DNA from: Actinomycetes bacterium
GTDB taxonomy: Bacteria; Actinomycetota; Acidimicrobiia; Acidimicrobiales; Aldehydirespiratoraceae
DNA length: 64,000 nt
Assembly: GCA_024276495.1 (NCBI GenBank)
Contig: JAJRXC010000059.1
Coordinates: 1-64,000 of the forward strand
Direction of reading: 5' to 3'
Below are positions 24,952 through 34,500 of this stretch, in pieces. Position numbers and translations under genes: made by a program. The notes below the pieces were generated by a model. It was not told the origin of the DNA. It saw only the letters and a list, made by a program, of their open reading frames with translations, and made no database searches. Positions within the stretch are counted from its first letter, which is position 1, and each line of letters starts with the position of its first letter.

Positions 24952-26206
24952 ATGTTCGTTACCGATGGACGGAGCGCAGACACTGCCGCTGAGGAGATCG
25001 CTCGGCTCGAGCGGATGTCGCGGCGGCTCGAGGCGGCGAAGATCGCCCTTCTCGACCGCGTCGACCGGTCGCGGGTGTATGCGGCCGACGGGCACTTCTC
25101 GGCCCGCATCATGATGCGGCTCCACGGCCAACTGTCGGGAATGGAGGCGGCGCAGCGGGGCCGGGTGATGAAGTGTCCACGAGATCTCCCCGCGGTGCAG
25201 GCCGCCTACGCCGACGGACTGATCGGCACCGACCAGGTGCGGCGTATCGCCAGGGTGTGGGCCAACCCTCGGGTCCAGGAGATGCTGCCGGTCTGTGAGG
25301 CCGAGTTCCTGGTGGCGGCCCAGGAGCTGGAGTTCCCCGACTTCGATCTGTTCTGTCGAGAGTGGGAGTCGCGGGTCGATCAGGAAGGGGCAGCCGACAA
25401 GGCCGCGGGCCGCGACCGCCGTCGCGACATCCGGCTGGTGCAGGACTACAACGGCTTCTGGGACCTCCGGGGCCGGATGATGTCCCTCGACGGCGGCGAG
25501 CTCCGAGATCCTCGACAAGATGGTCGAGGCCGAACGGCTGGCCGACATCGAGCAGGCCAAGGCCGAACACGGCGATGAGTGGCAGGCCTTCCTTCCCCGC
25601 ACCACCACCCAACTCCGCTACGACGCATTCATGGATCTCGTCCACCGAGGCGGGGGAGCACTGCCGGGCGCAAACGTCGGTGAGCCGACGACCGATCTCG
25701 TGATCGATCATCTCACCTTCGAGGATCAGCTCCAGCGCCTGCTCGGGTGCGACCCCGAACCGCTCGACCCGGCCGACCGGAGTCGTTTCTCCCGCACCAG
25801 CGACGGCCGCTGGGTCAACCCCGCCGAGATCGTGGCGTTCGCGTTCGCCATGATCGGTCACGTGCGGCGAGTGGTGCTCGACACGGCCGGCGTGGTGATC
25901 GACCTGGGACGGCGCCAACGGCTCTTCACCGGCTCGGCCCGCGACGCGGCGATGCTCTCCGAGCTGCGCTGCGACTGGCTGGGCTGTTGGGTGCCGGCCT
26001 CCAGATGCCAGATCGACCATCTCCATCCGGCGCGCGCCGGAGGGAGAACCGACCCCGGCAACGGGGCACCCGCGTGTGGGCACCACAACCGAGCGAAAGA
26101 ACGAGGCTTCCACGCCTGGCGCGATGCCGAAGGCGGATGGCACCTCCAACGCCCCGACGGCACCGACGTGCCCGGCCACGACACCCACTGGCCCCGTGCC
26201 GCCTGA
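24952..26206 (+). pseudogene. DUF222-HNH endonuclease gene with a +1 frameshift
   Basis: The first frame (24952 to about 25500) encodes a DUF222-like helical domain (RLERMSRRLEAAKIALLDRV, then SARIMMRLHG). The second frame, open from about 25502 to 26206, continues the same protein (SEILDKMVEAERLADIEQ) into an HNH domain: a CDWLGC zinc pair, CQIDHLHP with the catalytic His-His and NGAPACGHHNRAKERG. One extra base near 25501 (GGCGAG|C|TCCGAG) breaks the frame, and no homopolymer is present that would favour a sequencing slip. The gene is probably dead unless frameshifting is programmed. DUF222-HNH genes are often multicopy in actinobacteria. Confidence 0.75.
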
Positions 26207-26237
26207 CGGCTGTTTCGATCGCGGACCGAACGCGCCG

Positions 26238-26243
26238 TACCAT
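26238..26243 (+). promoter_or_regulatory. -10 hexamer of the ferritin-like gene
   Basis: TACCAT is separated by 6 nt from the ATG at 26250, matching the leaderless pattern. The intergenic space is only 43 bp. Confidence 0.5.
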
Positions 26244-26249
26244 CAGGGG

Positions 26250-27362
26250 ATGACTCTGCCCGACGACGACCTACCCGACCAGGATGAAGTCGACGCCTCG
26301 ATCAAGCTCATCACCGACAACGCCCAACGGGTGTTCTCGTGGAACTACGACCGCGATCGTGAGCAGCTGGTCACCCTCTACAACAAGGCGATGGCCTCTC
26401 AGTGGGACTCCGTCAACGATCTCGACTGGTCGACCGATGTCGACCCCGAACGTCTCGTGCAGACCTCGGCCCAGGTCAACGTCACGGTCGAGGTGGCCCG
26501 GGCCGCCAAGAACGTGCCGGGCTCCCCGTTCGCCAACTGGGGCGAGAAGGAGTTCACCGAGCTCGGCATCGAGGCGATGAAGGCGACGCTCAGTCAATTC
26601 ATGCACGGCGAGCAGGGCGCCATGATGGTCGCGGCCAAGATCGTCGAGACGGTGCCGTGGATCGACGCCAAGTACTACGCGTCGACGCAGACCATGGACG
26701 AGGCCCGCCACACCGAGGTGTTCGCCAAGTACCTCCACAGCAAACTCGGCGACGCCTACCCGATGAGTCCGTATCTCGATCAGCAGATCCAGGCACTGGT
26801 GGAGGACGACCGCTGGGACATCGCCTACCTCGGGATGCAGATCATCATCGAGAGCCTCGCTCTCGCCGCGTTCGGCCAGATGCTGCGATCGACGCAGGAA
26901 CCGTTGCTCAAGAAGCTGCTGCGCTACGTGCTGAGCGACGAGGCCCGCCACGTCGCCTTCGGTGTGCTGTCGCTCGGCGAGTTCTACGAGAACCTGAGCG
27001 ACGCCGAGTTGATGGATCGCCAGGAGTTCCTCGCCGAGAACACCCTGCGCAACCGCAACCGTTCGACGATCCCGGAGATCTGGGAGCGGATGAACGTCGA
27101 TCTCGACAAGGCGCTCCCCGCGCTGCACGAGGGAGCCCAGACGCTCGACAAGTCGCTGTTCACCACCTTCCAACGCGGTTTCTACGCCAAGCTCGTCCCC
27201 AACACCCGGCGGCTCGGGCTGCTCGATGCCAACAACGGCCACCTCCGCACCCTGTGGGGCGAGGCCGGGCTGCTCGAATGGGAGTTCGCCGACGACACCG
27301 CGACCGACTACGAGACCTACGACGCGGTGGCCCGGGACCGCGCCGCGGCGAACGCCGGCTGA
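26250..27362 (+). CDS. Ferritin-like diiron protein, substrate unknown
   Basis: A 370-residue helical protein with the carboxylate-bridged diiron signature: FMHGEQGAMM (first Glu), DEARHTEVF (first E-x2-H), IIIESLALAAFG (second Glu) and DEARHVAFG (second E-x2-H). All six expected ligands of a ferritin-like oxygenase or R2-like centre are present. Relatives include N-oxygenases and fatty-acyl modifying enzymes, and the substrate cannot be read from sequence. The gene has its own leaderless-type promoter and is followed after 5 bp by a secreted peptidase gene. Confidence 0.8.
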   Translation: MTLPDDDLPDQDEVDASIKLITDNAQRVFSWNYDRDREQLVTLYNKAMASQWDSVNDLDWSTDVDPERLVQTSAQVNVTVEVARAAKNVPGSPFANWGEKEFTELGIEAMKATLSQFMHGEQGAMMVAAKIVETVPWIDAKYYASTQTMDEARHTEVFAKYLHSKLGDAYPMSPYLDQQIQALVEDDRWDIAYLGMQIIIESLALAAFGQMLRSTQEPLLKKLLRYVLSDEARHVAFGVLSLGEFYENLSDAELMDRQEFLAENTLRNRNRSTIPEIWERMNVDLDKALPALHEGAQTLDKSLFTTFQRGFYAKLVPNTRRLGLLDANNGHLRTLWGEAGLLEWEFADDTATDYETYDAVARDRAAANAG

Positions 27363-27367
27363 CAACC

Positions 27368-28627
27368 GTGCGGCGGCGGGGGTGGGCGACGCTCGTCGTC
27401 GGTGCAGTCCTGGGCGGGCTCGGCATCCCCGCGGCCCACGCCGCGGTTCCGGCCGACATCGCCGCGACGACACCACTCACCGTCGACGAGCTCGTCGACA
27501 CGTTCGACTCCGGCATCCTCGATGGTCTGGGCGAGATCGGCGACCCTCCGGCCATCACCGGCGACGCGACCCTCGACCATCGGATTCGGGAGATCGCGGT
27601 CGAGCGCGGCTACCGGCGGCGTCCGGAACCGAACCGGGCCCTCACCCCGATCGACGGCCGCCTGCTGCAACCGGAGGCGGCGGCGGCCTGGGTCGCGCTA
27701 CGCGACGCGGCCGCCGCCGACGGGATCACGATCGGGCTCACGTCGGCCTACCGATCCACCGCCCGTCAGGCCGAGCTGTTCCGCTCACTGCTGACCGGCA
27801 CCGACGCCGCCGCGATCGACACGACGCTGCGTCGCGTCGCGCCGCCGGGATTCTCGCGCCATCACACCGGCTACGCGATGGATCTCACATCCGAGGGGAA
27901 GGTCCTCGGCGCGTTCACCACGACCGCGGCCCACCAGTGGCTCTCGGCCGACAACTTCGCCAACGCCAAACGCTACGGATGGGTTCCGAGCTATCCCGAT
28001 GGCGCCGCGTCGGCGGGCCCCGACCCCGAGCCCTGGGAATACGTGTGGGTCGGGACCGCCAACATCGTGTGCGAGGTCTTCACCCCCGGGGCCGATCAGG
28101 CATTCTGCGATGCGGTCGGCTCCACCTTCGAAGCCGACATCGCCTGGCTGTCGGCCAACGAGATCACCACCGGATGCCGCTCGGATCGCTTCTGTCCCGA
28201 CGACTCACTGACCCGGGCCCAGGGGGCGACGATGATCTGGCGGATGTCGGGCTCCCCGGCCGCGACGACACCCGCGCCGTTCGCCGACGTCCCACCCGAC
28301 GTGTGGTTCAGCGACGCGATCGCCTGGATGGTCGAGAACGGGATCACCACCGGAACGACTCCGACCACCTTCTCGCCGGACGACCCGCTGACCCGAGCCC
28401 AGTTCGTGACGTTCCTGTGGCGATTGAACGGCCGGCCGGAGGCCGAACCCGGACCGTTCACCGACGTGTCACCGGCCGGTTTCGCGTCCACCGCGGTCGG
28501 CTGGGCAGTCGACGTCGGCGTCACCCAGGGCACGTCACCCACGACGTTCACGCCGGAGGCGGACACGACCAGGGGCCAGACCGCGGCATTCCTCCGAAGG
28601 TACGACTCGCTGGCCGAGGCACCGTGA
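27368..28627 (+). CDS. Secreted VanY-like D,D-peptidase with three SLH repeats
   Basis: A 419-residue exported protein. The signal peptide (cleavage after AHA, about residue 24) is followed by a VanY-type domain: TSAYRSTARQAELFRSL and FSRHHTGYAMDL, the S-x-H-x6-D zinc motif. Three S-layer homology repeats then occupy about residues 240-419, each with an FxDVxxxxW..GITTG..FxPxxxxTRAQ pattern; SLH domains bind wall polymers. The third zinc ligand is odd: the usual E-x-W-H motif appears as EPWEYVWVG, with Glu where His is expected. It may be an inactive wall-binding protein or use a changed metal site. GTG start, coupled by GTGA to the next gene. Confidence 0.8.
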   Translation: MRRRGWATLVVGAVLGGLGIPAAHAAVPADIAATTPLTVDELVDTFDSGILDGLGEIGDPPAITGDATLDHRIREIAVERGYRRRPEPNRALTPIDGRLLQPEAAAAWVALRDAAAADGITIGLTSAYRSTARQAELFRSLLTGTDAAAIDTTLRRVAPPGFSRHHTGYAMDLTSEGKVLGAFTTTAAHQWLSADNFANAKRYGWVPSYPDGAASAGPDPEPWEYVWVGTANIVCEVFTPGADQAFCDAVGSTFEADIAWLSANEITTGCRSDRFCPDDSLTRAQGATMIWRMSGSPAATTPAPFADVPPDVWFSDAIAWMVENGITTGTTPTTFSPDDPLTRAQFVTFLWRLNGRPEAEPGPFTDVSPAGFASTAVGWAVDVGVTQGTSPTTFTPEADTTRGQTAAFLRRYDSLAEAP

Positions 28628-30327
28628 CCGGTCCCCGTCGCCCGGGATTCGACGCGAACATCGCCGAGGTCTTCGAGCGGATCGCGGATCGCATTCCCGA
28701 TCGCGACGCGATCATCACGCCCACCCGCCGCCTGACCTTCGCCGAGGTCGACCAACGCAGCACCCGCCTCGCCAACGCCCTGCTCGACCGGGGCGTCGGC
28801 TGCCACGCGGAGCGAGCCGGGCTGGCCGACCACGAGTCGGGCCAGGATCATCTCGCGCTCTGCGTGCACAACGGGCCCGAGTACCTGGAGAGCATGCTCG
28901 GCGCCTGGAAGGCCCGCGGCGTCGCGTTCAACGTCAACTACCGCTACGTCGCCGACGAACTTCGCGCGCTCCTCGCTGATGCCCATGCCCGGGCAATCGT
29001 CTACCACGCTCGATTCGCTCCCGCGATCGCCTCGATCCGGGCCGAGCTTCCCGCCCTCGGCACCCTGATCCAGGTGCGCGACGAGAGTGGCGAGACGCTG
29101 CTCGACGGTGCGCTCGACTACGAGACCTTGCTGGCGGAGTCGTCATCGGAGAAGCCCGATCTCGTCCGCTCCCCCGACGATCTCTACATCGTCTACACCG
29201 GCGGAACGACCGGGCTCCCCAAGGGCGTGCTCTGGCGCCAGGCCGACATCTGGCCGGCCGCGATGGGCGGCGCCGACCCTCGGACCGGCCGGGAGTTCAC
29301 CGGCTACGAGGAGGTCGTCGATCGGGCCGCGGAGCCGCGCGTGTATCCGTATCTCATCGCCGCTCCGCTCATGCACGGGGCCGGCCATTGGCTCGCCTTC
29401 CTCGGATGGATGGGGGGCGACCCGGTCGTCTTCGGCGAGGTCGTCGATCGGCTCGATCCCGCCGACGTCCTGCGGACCATCGCCCGGGAGCGGTGTTCGT
29501 TCATGATCGTGGTCGGAAACGCGTTCGGTCGACCGCTCCTCGACGAACTCGACCGCGCCGCCACAGTCGGCGATCCCTACGACATCTCGCCGCTGAAGGT
29601 GCTCGCGACCGGGGGGACGGCGATGACGCCGGGAATCAAGCAGGAGTTCCTCGCCCATCGCCCCGGCCTGCGCATCATCGATTCGATGGGGTCGTCCGAA
29701 AGCGGGACCCAGGGGCGCAACGTCGCGACGGATCCCACCGCCGTGGAGGCCGGGGTCTTCGATCCCGGCCCTGGCACGTGCCTCATCGACGAGGAGATGC
29801 GAGCGGTCGTGCCGCCCGAGCCCGGCGCCACCGGTTGGCTCGCTCGATCCGGTCGCATCCCGCTCGGCTATCTCGGTGACCCGGTCAAGACCGCGCAGAC
29901 GTTCCCCGTCATCGACGGCGTCCGTCACTCTGTTCCCGGCGACCGGGCACAGTGGCGCACCGACGGCCGGCTCCAACTGCTCGGACGCGATTCGGTGTGC
30001 ATCAACACCGGGGGCGAAAAGGTCTTCGTCGAGGAGGTGGAAGCTGCTCTTCATTCCCATCCGGCGGTCACCGACGCGATCGTGGTGGGTCGACCGAGCG
30101 ACCGCTGGGGCTCGGAGGTGTGCGCCCTGGTCTCCGTCGCGGAGCCGGTCGAGGTCGCCGAGATCATCGACCACTGCGCCGGGCATCTCGCGCGCTACAA
30201 GCTGCCCCGTACAGTGATCGTCGTGCCGGAGATCGTTCGAGGACCGAACGGCAAGGCCGACTACCGATGGGCTGCGGACATCGCAGCTTCCTCCGTTCCC
30301 CAGAACGTTCCAGAGAAAGAGGACTGA
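28624..30327 (+). CDS. FadD-like acyl-CoA synthetase
   Basis: A 567-residue ANL-superfamily ligase resembling the actinobacterial FadD3/FadD19 group. Motifs include the P-loop YTGGTTGLPKGV (about residue 198), DSMGSSESGTQG (A5), the hinge GRDSVCINTGGEKVFVEEVE and the catalytic Lys in GPNGKADYRWA. A 15-residue HAERAGLADHESGQD stretch after residue 60 looks like an insertion relative to typical members. Start GTG 28624 overlaps the stop of the wall protein. It is followed 2 nt later by an SDR gene, and together these suggest activation and oxidation of an acyl substrate. Confidence 0.87.
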   Translation: MTGPRRPGFDANIAEVFERIADRIPDRDAIITPTRRLTFAEVDQRSTRLANALLDRGVGCHAERAGLADHESGQDHLALCVHNGPEYLESMLGAWKARGVAFNVNYRYVADELRALLADAHARAIVYHARFAPAIASIRAELPALGTLIQVRDESGETLLDGALDYETLLAESSSEKPDLVRSPDDLYIVYTGGTTGLPKGVLWRQADIWPAAMGGADPRTGREFTGYEEVVDRAAEPRVYPYLIAAPLMHGAGHWLAFLGWMGGDPVVFGEVVDRLDPADVLRTIARERCSFMIVVGNAFGRPLLDELDRAATVGDPYDISPLKVLATGGTAMTPGIKQEFLAHRPGLRIIDSMGSSESGTQGRNVATDPTAVEAGVFDPGPGTCLIDEEMRAVVPPEPGATGWLARSGRIPLGYLGDPVKTAQTFPVIDGVRHSVPGDRAQWRTDGRLQLLGRDSVCINTGGEKVFVEEVEAALHSHPAVTDAIVVGRPSDRWGSEVCALVSVAEPVEVAEIIDHCAGHLARYKLPRTVIVVPEIVRGPNGKADYRWAADIAASSVPQNVPEKED

Positions 30328-30329
30328 CA

Positions 30330-31202
30330 ATGAGCGAGCTCCGATTCGACGAACGGGTGGCCATCATCACCGGCGCCGGCAACGGCCTGGGCAAGGCCCA
30401 CGCCCTCGAACTGGCGAGGCGGGGAGCGATGGTCGTCGTCAACGACCTCGACGGGGCCCAGCCGGTGGTGGACGAGATCACGGCGGCGGGCGGGATCGCG
30501 GTCGTGAACTCCGACTCGGTGTCCGACGTGGCCGGCGGCCAGAACATGGTCGACCAGGCCGTCGAGGAGTTCGGCCGAATCGACATCGTGGTGAACAACG
30601 CCGGCATCCTGCGTGACAAGGCGTTTCACAACCAGAGCATCGAGACATGGCAGGCCGTGATCGACGTCCATCTCACCGGCTCGTTCAACGTGACGCTGCC
30701 GGCGTACCGCCTGATGCGCGAGCAGGGCTACGGACGCATCGTCATGACCTCCTCGCCTGCCGGGCTCTACGGCAACTTCGGCCAGACCAACTACTCGTCG
30801 GCCAAGATGGGCCTCGTGGGGTTCGCCCGGGCGATCAAGCAGGAGGGTGGCCGCAAGGGTGTGCACGCCAATGTCATCGCCCCGACCGCGGCGACCCGGA
30901 TGACCGAAGGGCTGCTCGGCACATTGGCCGACGACTCCGACCCCGAGGACATCACCGCGGTCGTCGGCTTCCTCTGCCACGAGTCCTGTGAGCTCAACGG
31001 GGAGATCCTGGCGTGTGCGGCCGGCCGCGTGGCCCGGGTCTTCGTCGGCGTCACCCCCGGATTCTTCGACCGCCACCTGACGATGGACCAGGTCGCCGAA
31101 CACCTCGACCAGATCATGGACGAGGAGAGCTACACGGTGCCCGACAACGTGATGGACGAGATGCGGCTGATCGCCGAGGACCTCAAGAACAACCCCGCCT
31201 GA
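30330..31202 (+). CDS. Short-chain dehydrogenase (3-hydroxyacyl-CoA dehydrogenase-like)
   Basis: A 290-residue SDR. The cofactor-binding TGAGNGLGKAHA (about residues 14-25), VNNAGILRD, and the catalytic Ser and Tyr-x3-Lys in MTSSPAGLYG and NYSSAKMG are all present. The sequence resembles the dehydrogenase domain of peroxisomal multifunctional enzyme 2. A 60-residue C-terminal tail extends past the core fold. AGAGGA precedes the ATG at 30330. It likely works with the upstream CoA ligase as the 3-hydroxyacyl-CoA oxidation step. Confidence 0.87.
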   Translation: MSELRFDERVAIITGAGNGLGKAHALELARRGAMVVVNDLDGAQPVVDEITAAGGIAVVNSDSVSDVAGGQNMVDQAVEEFGRIDIVVNNAGILRDKAFHNQSIETWQAVIDVHLTGSFNVTLPAYRLMREQGYGRIVMTSSPAGLYGNFGQTNYSSAKMGLVGFARAIKQEGGRKGVHANVIAPTAATRMTEGLLGTLADDSDPEDITAVVGFLCHESCELNGEILACAAGRVARVFVGVTPGFFDRHLTMDQVAEHLDQIMDEESYTVPDNVMDEMRLIAEDLKNNPA

Positions 31203-31298
31203 GGCGGCTCACGACGACCCGTCTGCGCAGCAGGCACCGCGGTCCTCGCCCCCGGGATCGATCTGACGACCCTTGCGGCCGTGGTGCATGCTGATCTC

Positions 31299-32498
31299 AT
31301 GTCCCCGCTTCCGGCCGTCGACCGCGCGCGGATGCGCCGCGAACGTCTCGACCGACTCCAAACCCAAATGGAACGACAGCAGGTCGACGCGGCACTGCTG
31401 CTGCACGGACCCAATGTCACGTACGCGAGCGGCCATGTCCCCGACGCGGTCGACGCGAGCCACATCAACTACCGGCGACCCGTCGCGATCGTTCCCGCGG
31501 CGGGACCCGTCCACCTGTTCGTCCACGATGAGGTCGATCATCTCGACGCGACCGTCGGCGCGGGGCTGTGGCCGGAGCTGGACGACGACATGGGCGCACT
31601 TCGCCGAGCCGTCGCCGAGGCGATCGGCGACACCGCCGATCGCCGGATCGCGGTCGACACGCTGACGGGGGCGATGGCCCGAGCCGACGTTCTCGCCGGA
31701 GCCGAGCTCGTCGACGCCAGTCGGATCCTCGGCCCGGCCCGCGTGTGCAAGACCGCGGACGAAGTCGCCTGCATCGAGTGCTCGCAGATCATCAACGAGC
31801 AGGCGATGGCGGTCGCCCGGGCGAGATGTGTTCCGGGCGCGTCGAGATCCCGCGTCGCCGGCAGCTACCTCCGAGCGCTCAGGGAGCTGGGTGCGGACCA
31901 CAACGAGATCGACCCGATCTTTCAGGTGATGCCCCGGAGCCGCTCGGCGGGACCCCGCACCAGCACCGGGGATGTCGCGTTTCCCACCGGGATCGACGAC
32001 CCGGTCTTCGCCGAGGGCGACCTCGTCTGGGTCGATGCCGGTCACGGCTACGAGGGGTACGCCTCCGACTTCGGCCGCACGTGGATCGTGGGCCGCGACC
32101 CCACGGCGGAGGAACGGGCGTGCTTCGATCGCTGGGTGGCGGTGATGGACGCGTCCTACGCGGCGATCCGTCCGGGCGCGACGCTCGGCGATGTCGGTCG
32201 AGCGGCGACGGCAGCCAACGACGGCGTCACGCCCTGGCTGCCGCACTTCTATCTCGCCCACGGCGTCGGGCTCGACAGCGCCGAGATGCCGATGATCGGA
32301 TCCGACCTCGGGCCGGAGTTCGACGACGGATACCAGCTGGAGCCGGGGATGATCGTCGTTCTCGAACCGGTGATCTGGGACGACGGAGTCGCCAGCTATC
32401 GGGCCGAGGAGATCGTGGTGGTCACCGACGACGGCGGTCGGATCCTCACCTCGAACCCCGGCTACGCGCCGTTCGAACACCGCGGGCAGGGCCGATGA
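31299..32498 (+). CDS. Xaa-Pro peptidase-like M24 metallopeptidase, active-site intact
   Basis: A 399-residue pita-bread-fold protein with an N-terminal creatinase-like domain. All five M24 metal ligands are visible: the two Asp in WVDAGHGYEGYASDFGRTW (about residues 244 and 255), His in LAHGVGLD (about 322), Glu in VVLEPVIWDDG and Glu in YRAEEIVVVT. A substrate may be an Xaa-Pro peptide or an imino-compound, since creatinases share the fold. ATG 31299 is chosen over GTG 31281 because CATGCT sits 6 nt before it. It overlaps its paralogue by 4 bp. Confidence 0.85.
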   Translation: MSPLPAVDRARMRRERLDRLQTQMERQQVDAALLLHGPNVTYASGHVPDAVDASHINYRRPVAIVPAAGPVHLFVHDEVDHLDATVGAGLWPELDDDMGALRRAVAEAIGDTADRRIAVDTLTGAMARADVLAGAELVDASRILGPARVCKTADEVACIECSQIINEQAMAVARARCVPGASRSRVAGSYLRALRELGADHNEIDPIFQVMPRSRSAGPRTSTGDVAFPTGIDDPVFAEGDLVWVDAGHGYEGYASDFGRTWIVGRDPTAEERACFDRWVAVMDASYAAIRPGATLGDVGRAATAANDGVTPWLPHFYLAHGVGLDSAEMPMIGSDLGPEFDDGYQLEPGMIVVLEPVIWDDGVASYRAEEIVVVTDDGGRILTSNPGYAPFEHRGQGR

Positions 32499-33430
32499 CC
32501 GCGCCATCGTTGCTCCGGCACCGCCGCGACCGTGTCCTCGCGGCGATGGCCGATGCCGACCTCGATGTGCTCGTCCTGGGGCGCCAGGACGACGCCAACT
32601 ACGCGAGCGGCATGCACCGTCTGTGGACGGCGGGCACCAGACCGTTCGGGGCGGGTTGCATCGTCGTGCGGGCGACGGGCCGGACCCATGTGCTGTCGAG
32701 TTGGGGCGCCGGTCTCCCCGACACGATGCGATGGGACGATCTCTACCCGTCGACGTGGAACCCGCGGGTGATGGCGGCCTCGATGACCATGGTTCCGGGG
32801 CTGCCCGAGGCCCGACGGATCGGCGTCGACGAGGTCAGCCCTTCGTTCACCCGCGCCATCGGCCGGATCGCCCCGGGGGCCGAAGTGGTACCGGCCGACG
32901 ACGTCATGACCCGGGCCCGCCGGATCAAGAGCGTCGAGGAGATCGAGCGGATTCGGATCGCCTGCACGGTCGCCTGGACCGGCGTCACCGCCGCTCTGGA
33001 CGATCCGACCAACGGCGTCGGTGCCGCGATCGAGGCGATCGCCGCGACCGGTCACACCATCCCGTCGTCGGCGCCTCGGGTCCACACCGTCGAGGGTGCG
33101 GTCGTCGTCGATCTCGGCGTCCTCGTCGATGGCTACGAAGGGGGCCTCGGCGGCCGATTCGTCGACGGCGAACGGAGATCGTCGACGGCGCTCACCGAGG
33201 CCTGCGTCGCCGGCGCCACCCATGCGTCGCTCGCCGCCGCGGCTCGAGGGCGCTGGCTCGTCCGCGGTCTCGGCATGGGGTTCGAACGTCCGGTGATCGA
33301 GCGCGACCATGGCGCGGCCGAGGTGCTCGATCCGGGAATGGTGCTCAGCGTGTGCGACGGCGAACATCGCGACATCGTCGCCGTGACCGACGACGGACCC
33401 CGACTTCTCTCCCCCCGACCCCGAAGGTGA
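32495..33430 (+). CDS. Catalytically degenerate M24 peptidase paralogue
   Basis: A 311-residue relative of the preceding gene with the same N-terminal and pita-bread layout but missing metal ligands. The first Asp survives in VVVDLGVLVDG, but the second Asp site reads EGGLGGRF, the His motif reads RGLGMGFERP, the first Glu motif reads MVLSVCDG and the last reads HRDIVAVTDDG. It should not hold two metals and may act as a regulatory or structural partner of the active copy. It overlaps that copy by ATGA, which favours equimolar production. Confidence 0.78.
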   Translation: MTAPSLLRHRRDRVLAAMADADLDVLVLGRQDDANYASGMHRLWTAGTRPFGAGCIVVRATGRTHVLSSWGAGLPDTMRWDDLYPSTWNPRVMAASMTMVPGLPEARRIGVDEVSPSFTRAIGRIAPGAEVVPADDVMTRARRIKSVEEIERIRIACTVAWTGVTAALDDPTNGVGAAIEAIAATGHTIPSSAPRVHTVEGAVVVDLGVLVDGYEGGLGGRFVDGERRSSTALTEACVAGATHASLAAAARGRWLVRGLGMGFERPVIERDHGAAEVLDPGMVLSVCDGEHRDIVAVTDDGPRLLSPRPRR

Positions 33431-33434
33431 ACAG

Positions 33435-34496
33435 ATGACCGACGCGACCCCAGACGACGAGCGCACCGAGGGACTGGTCGATCCGGTCGCGCTCGGAAGA
33501 TGGATGGACGAGGAAGGACTGCCCGGGACCGGCGAGCCGCTCAGCTCCCGCTTCATCTCCGGCGGGGCATCCAACGAGATCTTCGAGGTTCGGCGCGGCG
33601 ATCATCGCTGGGCGCTGCGCCGCCCACCCCGCGTCGTGCCCAAGGGGCGCAACGAGACGATGTTGCGCGAATACCGGATCATCGAGGCGCTCACCGACAC
33701 CGATGTGCCCCACTGTCGGGCCTGGGGGGTGTGTGAGGACACGACGGTTCTCGGGAGCACCTTCTATCTGATGGAGTTCATCGACGGCTGGTCGCCGATC
33801 AGCGAGCCCGACTGGCCCGAGCCGTTTCTGTCCGACCTCGACGCGCGCCCCGGTCTCGCCTTCGAACTCGTCGATGCGATCGCGAGGCTGTCACGCGTCG
33901 ATTGGTCGGCCCGGGGGCTCGACGGGCTCGGCCGGCCCGACGGGTTCCACGAACGCCAGGTCGATCGCTGGCTGGCCCACCTCGATGCGTTCAAGTTCCG
34001 TGACATCCCCGGTCTCGACGAGGCCGCCCGGTGGCTGCGGGATCGCCGACCTCGCAGTTACGAGCCGGGCATCATGCACGGCGACTATCAGTTCGCCAAT
34101 GTGATGTTCCACCACGGCGGTCCCGCCCGGATGGCCGCGATCGTCGACTGGGAAATGGGTACCGTCGGCGACCCGCTCCTCGACCTGGCCTGGGTCGTCA
34201 TGGGATGGCCCGATGAGGGTGAGGACCGCACTGGGAGCGGCTATGTCGACTACGAAGGCATGCCGAACAAGGCCGATCTGCTGGAGCGCTACTCGTCGAT
34301 CTCGGGACGAGACGTCGACGAGATCGACTACTACGTGATCCTCGCCCGGTTCAAGATGGCCATCGTCTTGGAGGGCGGCTACGCCCGCTATGTCCGGGGC
34401 GGCGCCGACAACCCGAAGATGGCGTCGTTCGGCGACGTGGTGCTGGGGATGGCCCGCAACGCCGCCGAACTCGCCGCGACCACCCGACTGCCGTAG
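33435..34496 (+). CDS. Aminoglycoside phosphotransferase (APH)-like kinase, ACAD10 type
   Basis: A 353-residue protein-kinase-like enzyme. Key motifs are SGGASNEIFEVRRGDHRWALRRPP for the nucleotide loop and Lys/Arg region, IMHGDYQFANVMF (catalytic loop, Asp near residue 218) and IVDWEMGTVGDPLLDLAW (metal Asp, about 238). In bacteria and animals this branch sits with acyl-CoA dehydrogenases and appears to phosphorylate hydroxyacyl substrates. It follows the M24 pair by 4 bp and may belong to the same transcript. AAGGTGAA precedes the ATG. Confidence 0.83.
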   Translation: MTDATPDDERTEGLVDPVALGRWMDEEGLPGTGEPLSSRFISGGASNEIFEVRRGDHRWALRRPPRVVPKGRNETMLREYRIIEALTDTDVPHCRAWGVCEDTTVLGSTFYLMEFIDGWSPISEPDWPEPFLSDLDARPGLAFELVDAIARLSRVDWSARGLDGLGRPDGFHERQVDRWLAHLDAFKFRDIPGLDEAARWLRDRRPRSYEPGIMHGDYQFANVMFHHGGPARMAAIVDWEMGTVGDPLLDLAWVVMGWPDEGEDRTGSGYVDYEGMPNKADLLERYSSISGRDVDEIDYYVILARFKMAIVLEGGYARYVRGGADNPKMASFGDVVLGMARNAAELAATTRLP

Positions 34497-34500
34497 CCGT

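Noticed and set aside
25495-25510. Programmed +1 frameshifting in the HNH gene
   Set aside because: No slippery codon or stop codon at the shift point resembling known +1 sites, so decay is more likely.
27226-30327. A 1033-residue plus-strand ORF
   Set aside because: The first 466 residues have shadow composition over the VanY-SLH gene; the CoA ligase begins at GTG 28624.
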